Below, piece after piece: positions 1 to 19,751 of a DNA stretch of 64,000 nucleotides (its first letter is position 1; each line of letters begins with the position of its first letter). The stretch lies in NCBI RefSeq assembly GCF_001522545.3, contig NC_031772.1:6663503-6727502 (forward strand). Reading direction: 5' to 3'. The stretch comes from Parus major. Taxonomy: Eukaryota; Chordata; Aves; Passeriformes; Paridae. Made by a program: the position numbers and the translations under genes. The notes beneath the pieces were generated by a model. The model was not told where the DNA came from, searched no databases, and worked only from the letters and a program-made list of their open reading frames with translations.

Positions 1-3000
1 CTATAAAAATGTACTCATCCCTGTGGGGGTGGGCTTTTGTGGACATCTTTCCATAACAGCCTCTGAAGGCCTTCAAATAAAGATCCTCTTTTATATTACT
101 TCCTTACTAAAATTATCTCAAGTTTCATTTCCAGGTCGGGCAAAAGGCAATTATCTCTTGTCCTTAATAAAAAGGACATTAGAGACTAGTAGCACTTTGC
201 CTTGTATGCACACCTTGAACTACTAGATTTTCATACTTAGGATTATTTAAAATAGAGGTAACAGGAATACATTACAGTTTACATGTGCATATCATAATAA
301 TGCATATCATAATTATGAATATGTTGCAGTTTAACAGGAATTAATTATTGTCATCAATTTATTTTTTTTTTTAACTTTAAAATGAATTATTTTCACTATA
401 TAACAAATGTGGTAGCTTAGCATATTTAATTTTCATTTGTTGCATCAAATGTTGCATGATTGTAGAAAAATAGGACAAAATTGGCTTTTTAGAATATTTT
501 CCTATTTAACTTGGCCATTTGGAAATTAAAGTGACTCCATAATTAGGTGTTTTTAGAAAACTACAATATTCACAATTTGTAGTCACAGTTTAGAACTATT
601 TTATACAGTTTCATTAAAACTGTCCTAAGAGCTTCCTTAGTTAGCAAACAACACTGATGTAAGCATCAAATCAGTGAAGATACATAGAACATATATTCTG
701 ATATAGATTCCATAAAAAGTCCAAAATACATATAAGTGAAGGAAAACAAGTGAAGGCTTTAAAAGCATCTGATGCAAATATATCAAAAGCATTTTGATGC
801 AAATATTTGGCATTAACAGTGCTTACAATATTGTGCTTGCTGAGGAGTGAGGAAGCTTATATGAAAGGAATACTTTAATTTTAAGATGCTTAAAATGAAT
901 ACATGTTCAAATAGTTCTTGTACTTTTTAATCTAATAAATTAGATATGGTCTAAAGTAAGATCTGAGCACAGATCCGCAGCTCATTTATACATTTAGAGA
1001 CGTGTATAGTAGTATTCACAGAATATGTGCTAAGTCAAGCAGCATTTTTAACTGAAGTGTTAAAATGGCAGATCAGGCTTTTCAGTCCCTTGATAATTAG
1101 AGCCATATAAATGACAGCATTTTGATTCGGTTTAATGAATTTTTTTTCTTATCTTACTATGCAATGTCAGTCTCAACACATTCCTGGGAAGTCTCAACAC
1201 TGTCATTTTGATGAACAGAGAAACCTTAAATTTACACAAATCAAAGGTCTAGTATTGTATAGTCTTTTATCAAGTCAAACTCGGTACAATGTCAAGAAAA
1301 ATATTTTACTTTTTCTTATTATGGTTTCTCTAAAATAAAACACTAATACATTAAATCTGAAGTACTAGCTGGTTACACCAGCAGTGAATACCTTGTCCTT
1401 AAAATTAATATTGAAACAGCAATTGAAAAATAGTCTTCTAGCTATGGTTAGTAATAAATTTTATTTAGAAGCTTCCTCTTTTCTGAGTCAATTCAGATAA
1501 AGTATTTTAAAAGAAAAAACAAATTTGCCATTTCTGTTTCTGCATCTGTCTCCCTCTTGTAACCATCTTTGGAGAAGAACAATAAGGAATGTGACTTAGC
1601 ACTCTTCTATTACAGAGGCAAAGGACAAAGAAAGATTTTCAGTGTTGACTCACCAGTTAAGATAAATGTAATTGTTACCACCACCCAACCCTGACGGGGA
1701 TGTTCTTCCTTGACAAATGCTGATGGAACACTTGTAATAGTAAGAAAAGCTGAGTTGTGCAGAGAGGGCTGAATTTCAGGAGTTCATACACCAGAATATA
1801 TAGAAGTGGAAATTACTTTAGAAATACCACTAGGCTTTACCTTTCTGATCTACAACCTATACTGTAGTTCTTGTCTACACTGAACAGTGATGGAAAAACC
1901 CCACCATGTGCATACATAAATAAATACAGATAGATAGATATGCCCATGTATACATGTAACTTCTAATTCTGTCAGTGTATCACTTGATACATTTCACAGA
2001 TCAGTTCAGAAAAGTGAAATAGAGCTCTTCTTTCCCAAATGCTGCAAACACTTAAAAGTTTGGTTGTTCTCCTTCCTCACCAAGTTCTAGCCCACTGTTC
2101 CTGAAATCCTTTTACCACAGTTGGCTCAGTTTAAAAAAGTCATGAAAACTGTTTGAGAACTATGGAAATGCAGAGCACTGCCAACTATGTAAAGTAAGCC
2201 CCTGAGTTAACAGACCAAGGAATTTTCAAACATCATGAGAGTATCATTAAGTGGGTATGAAAAACTGGATTCATGAAATCATGCCTTGGACACTTCACTG
2301 AAACACCTAATTAACTGGAACCTACTTGTTCATGACTCTCCCGAGAGTATGAAGAAGCTGATGGGCTCATTTTGTGACAGCTGGAAAAGGGATTGGGTGG
2401 GAACTTTTTGAGGAATTTATTTGTTTCTTAACACAGATCAAGTTTACAGTGCACCTCAAAAAAATAATTACACCTGTGCAAAGGGGAACAACACCCTGCA
2501 ACACAAAGGCAAGAAAGAACCATCATGACAGACAAATATATTTAAGCATTATCATGCAAGAAAGTAATTGTGCAAGTACCACCCTAGGGACTTAAGTTTC
2601 TCACTTTCCTTTTCAAGGTTGCTGAATGTAAGCTATTGGTGTTTGGCTGAATTATTGAACAGGAATCAGAGAGTGACAGTATCCTTCAGCAATGACAAGA
2701 CATTCAGCTGAATTAGATTCAAGAGCCAGTCCTTACTTCCCAGGCTGTAAAAAGTAATGAGCACAGCTCTGCCTTTCAATGGTCTTTTTATTTCAGGAAA
2801 ATTAGATTAAATACTGCATTTCTAGTGATCACGACTTAAAAAAACTCCAACCCAACAATCTTAAGAACATCCCATATTTGCAACTGAGTTGCACACGTTT
2901 CAAATTTAGTTTTTTTTTTGGCTGACCTTGATGAAAACTTCCTCATTCAGCTTAGCAGAAATTGTACTGAATTACTATGTTACTATGCTCAACCTCCCCA

Positions 3001-3734
3001 TAACAAGCAAGCAACAAAATAGAAAAGCAGCGCAGTTTGCTGCATCAGAAATAAGACCTCAAAAAAGGTGCTCAGAACTTCATTTTCTTTTTCTAACTCT
3101 GCACAAATTGTAGATTTGTACATCACAAACAGGTGTTGGCCCTGCAAAATTGACAAGAGTATGACTAAACATTTGTGGCACCTTTTATAAAGAGTTCAGA
3201 AATTAACCTAGAGACCTTTTAGAAAATGCCAGGAACAGAAAAACATGAACCTACCAACAGACACCAGGGAAATGAGAACAAGCATTTTGATTAGCTAAAA
3301 GTTGGAGAAATTATGTCTATTTCTGAAATCCCAAAATAAAATATATTAAATAAAACAATGTTTTCTTTGCTGTGCACATACGCAATTAATCCCTTGGCCC
3401 AAATTTACAGCTTTTACCAAATCTAAACTTGACAAGAAGTCATTTTGTTTTGATCATGACTACACAACTTAACTCAAACCACATGACAGAAACAACACCA
3501 TGGAATAGAAAACTTGGTAGGAAAGCATCCATTTTTACTGCACTCTTAGCATATTGTGGAGTTTTGTTAAACTGAAAAATTGTCCTAAAAAACTACAGCA
3601 ATGTTTGAGGTACTCCAAATTTACTTTAGCAAGTATTTTCAGTGATCTCTGATATATGTACTGGACTATACATAAAAGCAAGCTGTCTCTACCATATCAC
3701 AAAAAGAATTTGAAATCGCTTGTGAAGGAGTCAA

Positions 3735-3958
3735 CAGGGGAAGTTTAGGTTTGCTGTTAGGAAGAGATTCTTCCCCCTGAGGTGGTTGGGCAGAGGAACA
3801 GGCTTCCAGTGCACTGGTCATGGTACCAAGCCTCAGAGCTGGAGGAGCCTTCTGACAATGCTCTCAGGCACACAGGATTCTTGGGGTGAAGGGCCAGGAG
3901 CTGGACTTTGATGATCCTTGTAGACCCCTTCCAACTCAGTATATTCTATAATTCTGTG
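3735..3958 (+). repeat. CR1 non-LTR retrotransposon 3' fragment
   Basis: The stretch reads like the 3' end of an avian CR1 in sense orientation. It has a gaagtttaggtttgctgtta-type segment, then a gaggtggttgggcagaggaa-like segment, a ggagctggactttgatgatc segment, and a closing ccttccaactcag...attctataattctgtga tail. The copy is diverged and 5'-truncated, as most CR1 copies are. No coding potential remains. Confidence 0.8.
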
Positions 3959-5084
3959 AACTACAAATCAAGTGTGAACTGAAGAGAAATGCAAAAGTAG
4001 CATAAAATTTAAGCACCTTGCCTCAAACTTCATTAATTTTGTCATACTCGTAAGAATTAATTCAAAGGGACGGAATGGACATAGTCAGAATTATAAACAG
4101 AGGAAGCAGCATTTTAGTTCCTTCTTACATGACTCCTGTTTGGAGTTAACCCAACCTAGAAAGAACAGGTACTGATGAGCACAAGTATAAAGTACAGGCC
4201 TTCTGAAGGGAAGGATATGGAGTATTTCTATTGCATTAGGCATTTAATCATTATTTCATATGACAGGGGAAAAAAGGAAAATAATTATACAGTAAACACA
4301 CATTTAAAAGCAGATGTTCTAACAATTATATATAGTACTCTTTTCCCACCAGTTTTCCCTTTCTAATACTACAGCTAGTGTTATTGCTACTCAAAAGAGG
4401 ACTGCTGACCCTACTAAGGCAACATTTACACTTCAGTTGACAACATTACATAAAATAAGAGCAGACATGTAACTCCTAAATCTTATTTGTGGGCAGTTTC
4501 TTATAAACTGAGATGATTTATTTGGATCTATGACCAAAGGAATACACTAGTTCTCCTAATCCACATTCTGATAGGAGGCCATTTGGTACTACCTACTCTG
4601 CAGATATAAATGACTCATTAATGCTCTGTGAAGGGAAAAAAAAAGTTGTGATTGCAGCTAAATCAAAGACACATCAAGGATGTGATGCATCTTATCATCT
4701 TAACTTACACCAATTCAGTTTGTAATTGAATATTTAGAATACTACTCTGACAGACTAAACAAAATGTTCCTTTAACCAAAATTCTCATCCAGAAGAAATC
4801 TCTGAGAAACCTGAAAAAAAAGGGATATTCTGTTTCTAAAGACCTCAATATACTGGATGGACCCTCACATGCTATGCCATCCAACAAGAGGCAGGATGGA
4901 CTCACCTGGTAGGGCAGAAGCTTTCTGATAAACTGAAACAATCACTTCAGAAACTACTAAAAAAAAAAAGTCTGAAGCAGATAAAGACACTTCACTCAGT
5001 AAGCATCAAACAGTACCTTTACAGAAAGCAGCAAGAGGAGCTTGAAGGCGTCTTGTGACTTTTTATTTTCACTCTGGTTACTGT

Positions 5085-5200
5085 GCTTTTGGAAAACAGT
5101 CAGCCCATGGCTAATTAAGTCTGCCTGAAGCATGGTGTTGGACTAAGTGATCTGAAGGAGGTCCAATGCAAACTAATTCTTTGATGCTAAGATTCCTTTA
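5085..5200 (+). repeat. Probable old CR1 3' fragment
   Basis: A segment with ggtgttggactaagtgatct, then gaaggaggtccaatgcaaac and an attctttgatgctaagattc end matches the layout of a CR1 3' tail: a ...ttggactagatgacct...aggtcc... core and a short repeated terminal octamer. It is heavily diverged, so the boundaries are approximate. Confidence 0.45.
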
Positions 5201-8200
5201 TTCATATAATGGCAACACTACTCATTTCCAAGGTGAAGAAGCTGGAAAGTCATCATCAAGAAGAGAAGAGAAGAGAAAAAGCCTAGCACTCTGCTTTTGA
5301 AAATGAAAACAGCAAATCCCTATGCCCCAGCAACTTCACCACTCCCTTTCTAAAGGGAGATCTAACTATGGACAAGACCTGAGCAAGGAAGGTTTTCTGG
5401 TGTGATGGATTATTTTGTTTTAGGGAGTGAGGTTTTTGTTTGTATTTTAAATCAGGACAACCTAGAAATCAAAAAAGGGAGAGACTTGGCAAAGAGGTGG
5501 AAAGTAGTATTTGATCTTACAAAAAAAGGAAAAGCATTGTGCAGAGGGGGCAATAGTGTGTGGTCTTAGCTTGAAATTGTCAGACTTAGTTTGGACTTTA
5601 TGTGATTTGGTGGAGTTGTCTGTGAGCCCATTAAAGGAGTGCATACTTCTTATGCATGTCCTCACTAAACATAAGAGTCTAAACCTCTGGCTTTAACCTA
5701 AGGTTGATACTTGATGCCCCTGTTACAGCATCCAATTAAAACAGAACTTGAGTCAGCTAATGAGAACAGATATTGATGAGGGTCTCTCTCCAGATGGAAT
5801 GAATGCAGAAAGGGGCTCTTAAATTCTGACTGTCTAACAAACAAGCACCTTGGCCTATGCTGGGATTTGTAAAACACTTTAGTTCTACTGTACAATGATT
5901 TCCTAATGAAATTCTAGAAGAGGCCTACAACAAATGACGTAAAGCCTAGGTTTTATTTTGACATGGTGAATCAATCTGCTTTCTAGCAAGCCATGTCAAA
6001 AATAACCCATGAAAGAAAATGAAATACAATAGCTACCTTTACAAGTCAAAGATACTTCTCTGAAGTACTTATTTAAATATAGAACATATATATTTGAATC
6101 AAAATTGCCAGCTAATGAAGAGCTTTTCTTATTATGGCCAGTCTCATGAACAAATTGGTCACCTCAGAAGAAGGAAACTACATCTCAGGAGATGTTATAT
6201 TGCTTAGCTCTGCACTTACAAACACATTTCCTAACTCTGAAATATATCTAATGTAATACTACATATCATGGCAGCAGACAGCCTGGATCTGTAAAGGTGG
6301 TCATGGTATTCCTATTTCCAGATGAATTATCTGTGATACCATGAATATATCATATAAAATATAGCTTTTCAACAAAAAGGGACAGTTCACAGGAAACTAA
6401 AAACACCCTACATTAACAGATGGTGAAGCATTTTAAAAATACCAGTATTATTACTCAAACTTATTATTGCTCAAAGCTTAAGCCTTTCATTTACAATTTA
6501 TAAAATAGCCATTTATAATAAAATTACAAATAAAGTTCATATATTTAAAAGTATATTGTTGTCCATCCATGAAGATATGGCCCTTTATTGTCTAGTAGAT
6601 TCCATAATGCAAATGGGGACAGCATTCTCAAGGATGTGTAGCATTACAGCCATTTGGGCTTTTTAATTATTTTTTTCACATCATGAGATGGACAAATCAA
6701 TATATCAAACTAATTCCCAATGTGGCAACACCTGGGAACTTCTTCCAAATTTATAAATCGCTTTTATTCATCTTTTCAAGCCCTACTTTCAAAACTGAAC
6801 TTAGATGCTGCCCTCATTCCCAAAGGCGTCTGCTCATGATTCAAACAGTAAAAAAGTGCAAGTGATAGAAACAATTTGTTTTACTTCTATTATTCACAGA
6901 TTTATACTAGAATTATAAGTGTTCAACAAAATAACATTTCAGTTACAAACTGTAAAGTGGCTAGGAAAGCCAAAACCAGCAGATGTTTACAATGGAAACA
7001 TTTGCATTGGAAAAGGCTTCCAGAAAAATCAAAGAACAGAAAGCCAGAACTTACCTAATTTACAGCTGTTGACAGTATGAATTTACTTTCTTACTAGGTC
7101 ATCAACATATAAAATGTCATTGGTATCCATTCTTCCATCTTAACCCTTTTTCTTGTAATTCTTTCCAAATAGTGATTTTGGGTTAGGTTTAGATTTAGCA
7201 GTTCGATTTTATTTTTTTAAAATATGTTTTATTGAAATCATTCAAATGAAATTCATTTAAGAAGCTTTATGGATTGCTTCTATTAAAGCTTGCTAAACAT
7301 TAGATTATTTTAGAAGGCAAACAGATCCAGAAAATGTCAACAGTGACAGGACTGATACACGGAAAACATGTGACATTGAAGAAGAAAAGACATATTCCAA
7401 AGGCAGCTAAATTACTCTATATTTGAAGATGACCTTGAAATTCCCACTAACCCATTTTTCCATTAAGAAGCAAAAATAATTTTATCAGTGGCACTAGCCA
7501 AATTTGTGAAATATACCTTCCAGTCCTACACACAATAGTTCAATTATAACATCTGGCAAGCAAAAGATATATCTTATTAACAAAGGATCCCTCCTATACA
7601 AATAAAGACTACTTGACAGGCTCTTCCATTTCAATAAACAAACACACCAAGCAAAAGAAATCAGATGAACCTGGAATGCTGCGTATTCCCAAGCACTCAG
7701 AACTACTGAAATGCATAATGGAAGTGCTCAAATGACCAGCATTTTAATATGCCTCCTATTCTTACTTCCCATTTATGGCAACACATGCTAATCACTGCAA
7801 CATATTTTAAGACCAAAACAAAAAATATAAAACAATATCAGATGTATCTCAGTATACCCAAATAATTTAGATTCACATCTATCAGAAGACGCAATATAGC
7901 TTTTGCTTCAATTTTACTGTTTTGCTAGCTAGTGAAGTAAATGCCTCCTGTGAAATATAATTTCCGAGTGATTTAATGACAATTAGAAAAGCAAACAGCT
8001 ATGAAAAATAACATTTTAAAGTGAACTGATTAAAAAAAGCATCTCAAACCTCAAGCATACTGCATGAGTGAGCAGTTCCTTATTCACAGTTGCATTATAA
8101 AGCAAAATGGAAGGATGCAAGTTGCAATCATCAGGTATCCTCTACAAAAGTATTTTTCTTATTTCACCACCTTTCTTCGTTGAGGCAAGTTTCTTTCATT

Positions 8201-8677
8201 GTTCTTTTGTTCAGACACCGAACACCTTCTTAAACAGCGTGCTAACGCAGCCTTCGCAATCTCTCCTAGGAGCTTTAAATTACTAAATGACGCCAGGAGA
8301 ATTTCCGGGCTCCGTACCCCACTGCCCAGGCCGTTTCACCTGCCCTGCCACAACAGCCCGCGGGCTCCGAGCACGCTCCCGCAGGCTGTGCGGGGACGCT
8401 GCAATGGGTCCCCGCGAAGGCCCCGCGTCCCCTCGCACAGCATGCGGCTACTGCGGGGCAGCCGGCAGCAACCAAGGGCAGCGGGGAGGGACGCGCCGCA
8501 CCAGGCGGCCGCCGCTCCCGGTGCGCGAAGGGCGGCAGGGGCAGCCCCGGGCAGCGGCGGCAGCACTCCCCTGCAGCGGCGGGAGCGCCCCGCGCTGTCC
8601 TCAGTAGCGGAGCGCGGTCGGACGGCGGCCCAAGGCCCCGCCGCGGCTGCCGCCGGGCCCGGACCGCGCCCGACGAG

Positions 8678-8696
8678 CGGCAGGGGGCGCGCCGCA
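8678..8696 (+). promoter_or_regulatory. CTCF-like motif
   Basis: The core CAGGGGGCGC at 8681-8690, inside gcggcagggggcgcgccgc, matches the centre of the known vertebrate CTCF motif (CCAnnAGGGGGCGC type). The upstream half (CCA) is weak. It sits in a CpG island, where such cores also occur by chance. Confidence 0.4.
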
Positions 8697-9246
8697 GCCC
8701 CGCTCCCCCCCGCGCGGACCCCGGGGGAGGGGAGTGCTCCGCCGGGCTCCGCAGCTCCCCCGCTCCGAGCCGCCCTCGGCACCCCCGCCCCCGGCCGGGG
8801 CCTCACCCGCTGCTGTCGCTAAGGACACTCTCCGCGGCTCCCTGCGGGATCTGGCGGCGAAGAGGTGAGGGACGGCGGGGCTCGGCGCGGCCGCGGCACG
8901 GGCCCCACTCCGGCCGCTCCCGCCGCATGGAGGGGGAAGGGCTGGCCGGAGCAAGGGGAGATGAGGGGGCGTGGAGGAGCAGAGCCAGGACGGGACGGGA
9001 TGGGGAGGGATGGGGGAAGTGCGGGCGCGGAGTTCAGCGCCGACGGGAGCGCGGGGGCCGCTGCCGCCGCCTCATCGCCGCCCGCGCCGCACCGGGGCCG
9101 CGCCGCCGCCCGGCCGCCGTCGCCCGGCAACGCGCGCGCCCCCGCTGCCGCAGGCGCGCAGCTCCGCGCGGCGCCCCGCGCGCTCCCGACGCCAGCGCAC
9201 GCGCAGCCTGCACGCGGCGGCGCGCGCCGGCCTTCCCTCCCCCTCC

Positions 9247-9266
9247 TGACGCCAGGGGGCGCTGCA
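9247..9266 (+). promoter_or_regulatory. CTCF-like motif at the island/array border
   Basis: The sequence acgccagggggcgctgca carries GCCAGGGGGCGCTG, a good match to the second half of the vertebrate CTCF consensus, with the same orientation as the core at 8681. It is the last non-repetitive sequence before the G-rich hexamer array begins at 9269. Occupancy is inferred from the motif only. Confidence 0.5.
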
Positions 9267-9268
9267 GG

Positions 9269-10086
9269 CGGGGAACGGGAACGGGGAACGGGAACGGGGA
9301 GCGGGAACGGGGAACGGGAACGGGGAACGGGAATGGGAACGGGGAACGGGAATGGGAACGGGAACGGGGAACGGGAACGGGGAACGGGAACGGGGAACGG
9401 GAATGGGAACGGGCAACGGGAATGGGAACGGGGAACGGGAATGGGGAACGGGAATGGGAACGGGCAACGGGAATGGGGAACGGGAACGGGAATGGGAATG
9501 GGGAACGGGGGACTGGAATGGGAATGGGGAACGGGGAACGGGAACGGGAATGGGAATGGGAACGGGAACGGGGAACAGGGAACAGGGACCAGGAATGGGG
9601 GACGGGAATGGGAATGGGAATGGGAATGGGAATGGGAACAGGAACGGGAAACAGAGACTGGGGACAGGGAACAGGGACCAGGAACGGGGAATGGAGAACG
9701 ATGAACAGGGACGGGAACAAGGAACGGGGACAGGAACGGGGAACAGGGACAGGGAATGGGGAACAGGAATGGGATCGGGGACCGGGAATGGGAACGGGAA
9801 TGGGAATGGGAATGGGAATGGGAATGGGAATGGGAATGGGAATGGGAATGGGGACGGGGATGGAGAAAGGAACGGCAACGGAGAACAGGGATGGGGATTG
9901 GGGATGGGGGACGGGAACAGGGAATGGGGATGAGGAATGGCGAACGGGGACAGGAACAGGAAACGTAGGGAACGAGGACAGGGAATGGGGAACAGGGACG
10001 TGGAATGGAGAACAGGGACAGGAACAGGAACGGGGATGTGGAACGGGGAACAGGAACGGGGATGGGGATTGGGAACGGGGAATGGG
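9269..10086 (+). repeat. G-rich hexamer minisatellite (GGGAAC/GGGAAT)
   Basis: About 820 bp built from 6-bp units gggaac and gggaat, with frequent extra G (gggg) and later variants (gggaca, gggatt). The first part alternates gggaacggggaac. Around 9785-9850 there is a nearly pure run of gggaat. The 3' part is more degenerate. Because the unit is a multiple of three and free of stops, long frames stay open on both strands (GNGNGN, EWEWEW and MGMGMG patterns on +, and FPFPVPVP on -). These are not genes. Runs of three or more Gs every 6 bp make the + strand a strong candidate for G-quadruplex and R-loop formation. Confidence 0.95.
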
Positions 10087-12650
10087 CTCACCGCTGGGCA
10101 GTACCGAATTGAAGGAGTGAGATGTATGGTTGGGCTCCAGAAGAGAATGGGAAATGGGAGACAGTTTCCCCTGGCGTTGTTCCCTACAGACATCTGACCC
10201 CCTTGCTGAAACAGGAGGAGGAGGCTTGGAGAGGGCAGATGGGTGCCAGGCTGTTTATGAGAATATTGTGTTTTCCCAGTTTTGCAGGTCACGGGGTTGG
10301 AGGATGAAATAGAGGACATGACCAAATGCAGGTATATTTAGGCATACCTTCGGGATGGGCCAAGATTAACATATGTAGGAACTTAAATCTTTAGCTAGGT
10401 AGGATCCTCCAGCACAGGATTAATAAAATTTGCAAATACTTTAGGCTTTGTTTAAAACACTGATATTTAAGGACTAGATGCTTTGAAGATCTCAAGGCTA
10501 GCATGTAGTTGCTTCCTATCAGTTTCTGTGCTGCTGTATCTTCAGATTCCCAAAGCATTCTGAAACCAATACCAGCTTTCCCTTAGCAAATGAAATAGCC
10601 GGTGCAATTGGAGTGACCCACTCATAAGAAAAAATATGGCAAATTTAAAGAGTATATTTTGAAAGCTTAAAACCCCAGTGGGATACAGAAAGAATCTATT
10701 CCCATTTAAGAAACTCAATAACTTAAAACAAATTTCATGACTTGGGATGCACCACTTTGACTCATCCATTTTCTGATATTTAGATTTTACAGTATTACTG
10801 CATGTTCCACTTATGATGGTGACTTGTACCTAAACCAGCAGTATATTAACCCAAGTTCAGTTCTGTTGTGTGTTTTACTGGAGGCTTTTCTCCACTATTC
10901 TTTATCTCTAATATTTCTTTAAATGCTGTTTATTTCATAAAACATGTTGCAGTTTTTTAAAAATGCAGTTAGAATATTAATAATTAATAGTTCAGTTATA
11001 AGGGCCCTACATTGCATCACTACATCTGGGCTTGTTTGATTAAGTGCTGTAGCAGGGATGACTATCTAGGGAGAAAAAGACCCACATTCTTCCAGTTGGA
11101 ATTGTTCTGAACTAGATTTGTTTCATAATGCTGAAGTGTGCAGACTGATGTTAGACTGTTAAATGAAAGCAGCTGGGGATTTTTGCACAAAAATTCAGTC
11201 CTATGCTCAATGAAGCAGGGGAGTATTTTAGCCTTGGTTTCATTCTGCATAATACCATGACTTCTTTTGAAATCTCTGCCTGTTAGCTTTCAGTTTAAAA
11301 ATGATTGAACATCAACAGCAAAGTTGAATTTTTCAGGATCAGCTGCAAAATTTTTTCAGTCTCGGTTTAGTCCTAAGTCCCTTCACTTTCTTGGAAAAAT
11401 CCAGTCTGCATGCTGCGAAAAACCAATCGTTATTTGGATCCCACATATCAAAGTTAGCACCAGAATAAATAATACATATCAGTGTGGCAATTTCAGATCA
11501 TATAAAGAACTGTCAGACCCACTTTTTCTAGGAGAAAAATTGAAACACAGACATTAAAACACTTGACCAAAGCCAATAAGCACAAATTGAACGCTACCAA
11601 TTTGTATGTGCTGGGACTGCAAACTTTTTGGCCATTTTGAAGTGCTTTGAAATGTGGAGATGTAATATTTTCTCTCCTTTTATAAAACATGGAGAGAAAA
11701 ATAACTGCTAAGGCTTGTGGGTGGGTTTACTTCCTAAGAACTTCCAACTAGTTTATAACAGTTTGTGAAGTGGTTCTCTTAGTGTCATTCAAAGCAGAGT
11801 AAAGGAACAAGTTGAACTTACATTCTCATTTTCTGCCCTCAACCTTTTAGCTTAGCCTGTAAAATCAGGAATCAAAAATAGGATAAACAGTGCAAAAGTA
11901 GGCTGGGATTCGCATCACTCCTGTTTGAGGGTATTTTCCTTCTCTCCCTCTTGTCCTCACCCTGCTCTCACTCCCTCACTATCTTAGCAACAAGATTCAC
12001 TGGCTGACTGTAGCTAACTTGTCTTCTACCCCCTCAAACCAATTAGTTCATCTATTTAAATCATACATTGAAGAAGCCTGCCCCCTTTGAGCACACAGCT
12101 CATTTAGGGCTCAATCCTACAGTCTTCAATTTTTAAGGCAGCAGAGTTTGCAATTGACTCAAATTATGTGAGGATAAGACCTTTTATGTTCTAATTTATT
12201 TACAAAAGCTGTAGCATGATGAAAAGGGTGCTGGTGCTATCACTGTTTACCTTCACCTTTTTCTTTATTTGAAGAACACAACAGTATAGGGAGAAGTCCT
12301 TAAATAATGGAGAAAATAACTACAACATCTTCTATTCACAAAACATCTTCTGTTCACAACTGCCGCTTATTCATTATCTGTTCCAGAAAATTGCAAACAT
12401 TTGATTTGGTGAGCAATTACAACATTCAGTAGAAAACTCAGAGCATGCATGAGAAAACAGCATTGTAGTAGTAATGACTACAGCGAGCCTTTTTGTCTAA
12501 CCTTTTAATCAAAATCATGAGCACATCAACAGTCTTTTAGCGCATATTTTAACAGAATGCTAAACATTGCACAGATCTCAGAAGGAAGCCTTCTGCTCTT
12601 TTTGCACTCCTCACAACCTTTGGCATAATGAGGTGTGACAAATTGATTTA
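10087..12650. other. AT-rich spacer, no gene recognised
   Basis: The sequence is unique-looking and AT-rich between the G-rich array and the ZC4H2 promoter. Open frames are below 80 codons and show no domain, and I see no CR1 tail. If the upstream CpG island starts a ZC4H2 transcript, this would be first-intron DNA. Confidence 0.55.
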
Positions 12651-12654
12651 AAAT

Positions 12655-12931
12655 GTAGTTGCAGGAAGAAGGGCAGGCGAGCTTTGCTCTGCCTTGTGGG
12701 TGTTGTAGTCGTTTTGCAGGCTCTGTGCCTGGGCAGCAATAGGAACCTGGACTCGAAGTCCCACAGCTCCCGCTAGAGTCTGCCGCACAGGCTCAGAGCC
12801 CATATGCGAGGAGGGGGTGACTACATTGTGTCTATTGTATGGTTTTTTTGTTTTGGTTTGGTTTCGGTTTTTTTCCCCCCCCCCCGGCATTTTGCGCGTT
12901 TCACGGGAGGTGTAAATCGGGAGTAAAAATC
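12655..12931 (+). promoter_or_regulatory. ZC4H2: ZC4H2 proximal promoter and 5' UTR region
   Basis: GC content rises just upstream of the ZC4H2 start codon. The segment contains gggtgttgtagtcg, whose complement (cgactacaacaccc) resembles the ACTACAA-type element bound by ZNF143, and a second aagtcccacagctcccgc stretch. A C-run (about 12874-12884) lies in the presumed 5' UTR. No TATA box is evident at a sensible distance. The transcription start cannot be fixed from sequence alone. Confidence 0.45.

Positions 12932-19751
<6,820 letters not shown>

Larger units (their letters stand above)
1..8289. other. AT-rich intergenic stretch, no gene recognised
   Basis: Over 8 kb of AT-rich sequence. Open frames are short (under 80 codons), have no recognisable domain, and do not link into a spliced gene in my reading. 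Apart from two CR1 relics (about 3735-3958 and 5085-5200), I see only homopolymer runs. Distal regulatory elements may be present but cannot be recognised from one sequence. Confidence 0.6.
8290..9268. promoter_or_regulatory. CpG island, orphan or distal promoter
   Basis: Nearly 1 kb of very GC-rich, CpG-dense DNA sits between AT-rich flanks. This is the usual look of an unmethylated vertebrate promoter. It lies about 4 kb upstream of the ZC4H2 start codon. On the + strand an AAGAG|GTGAGG donor-like site occurs at 8864/8865, so an untranslated first exon ending at 8864 is possible. No matching exon of another gene was found on either strand. It could be an alternative ZC4H2 promoter, the promoter of a noncoding RNA, or the start of a minus-strand gene outside the window. 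The open frames inside it are composition artefacts. Confidence 0.65.

Noticed and set aside
8199..8954. Several overlapping frames of 100-200 codons in the CpG island
   Set aside because: High GC lowers stop frequency. The frames are Ala/Arg/Pro/Gly-rich on both strands, with no conserved motif.
9269..10086. Telomeric or satellite III repeat
   Set aside because: The unit is GGGAAY (6 bp), not TTAGGG, and not the 5-bp GGAAT of human satellite III.
8865..10325. Long open frames (up to 397 codons on +, 417 on -) over the island and hexamer array
   Set aside because: They arise because a 6-bp stop-free unit keeps frames open on both strands. Products are simple GNGN, EWEW, MGMG or FPVP repeats with no domain, and the frames overlap each other.
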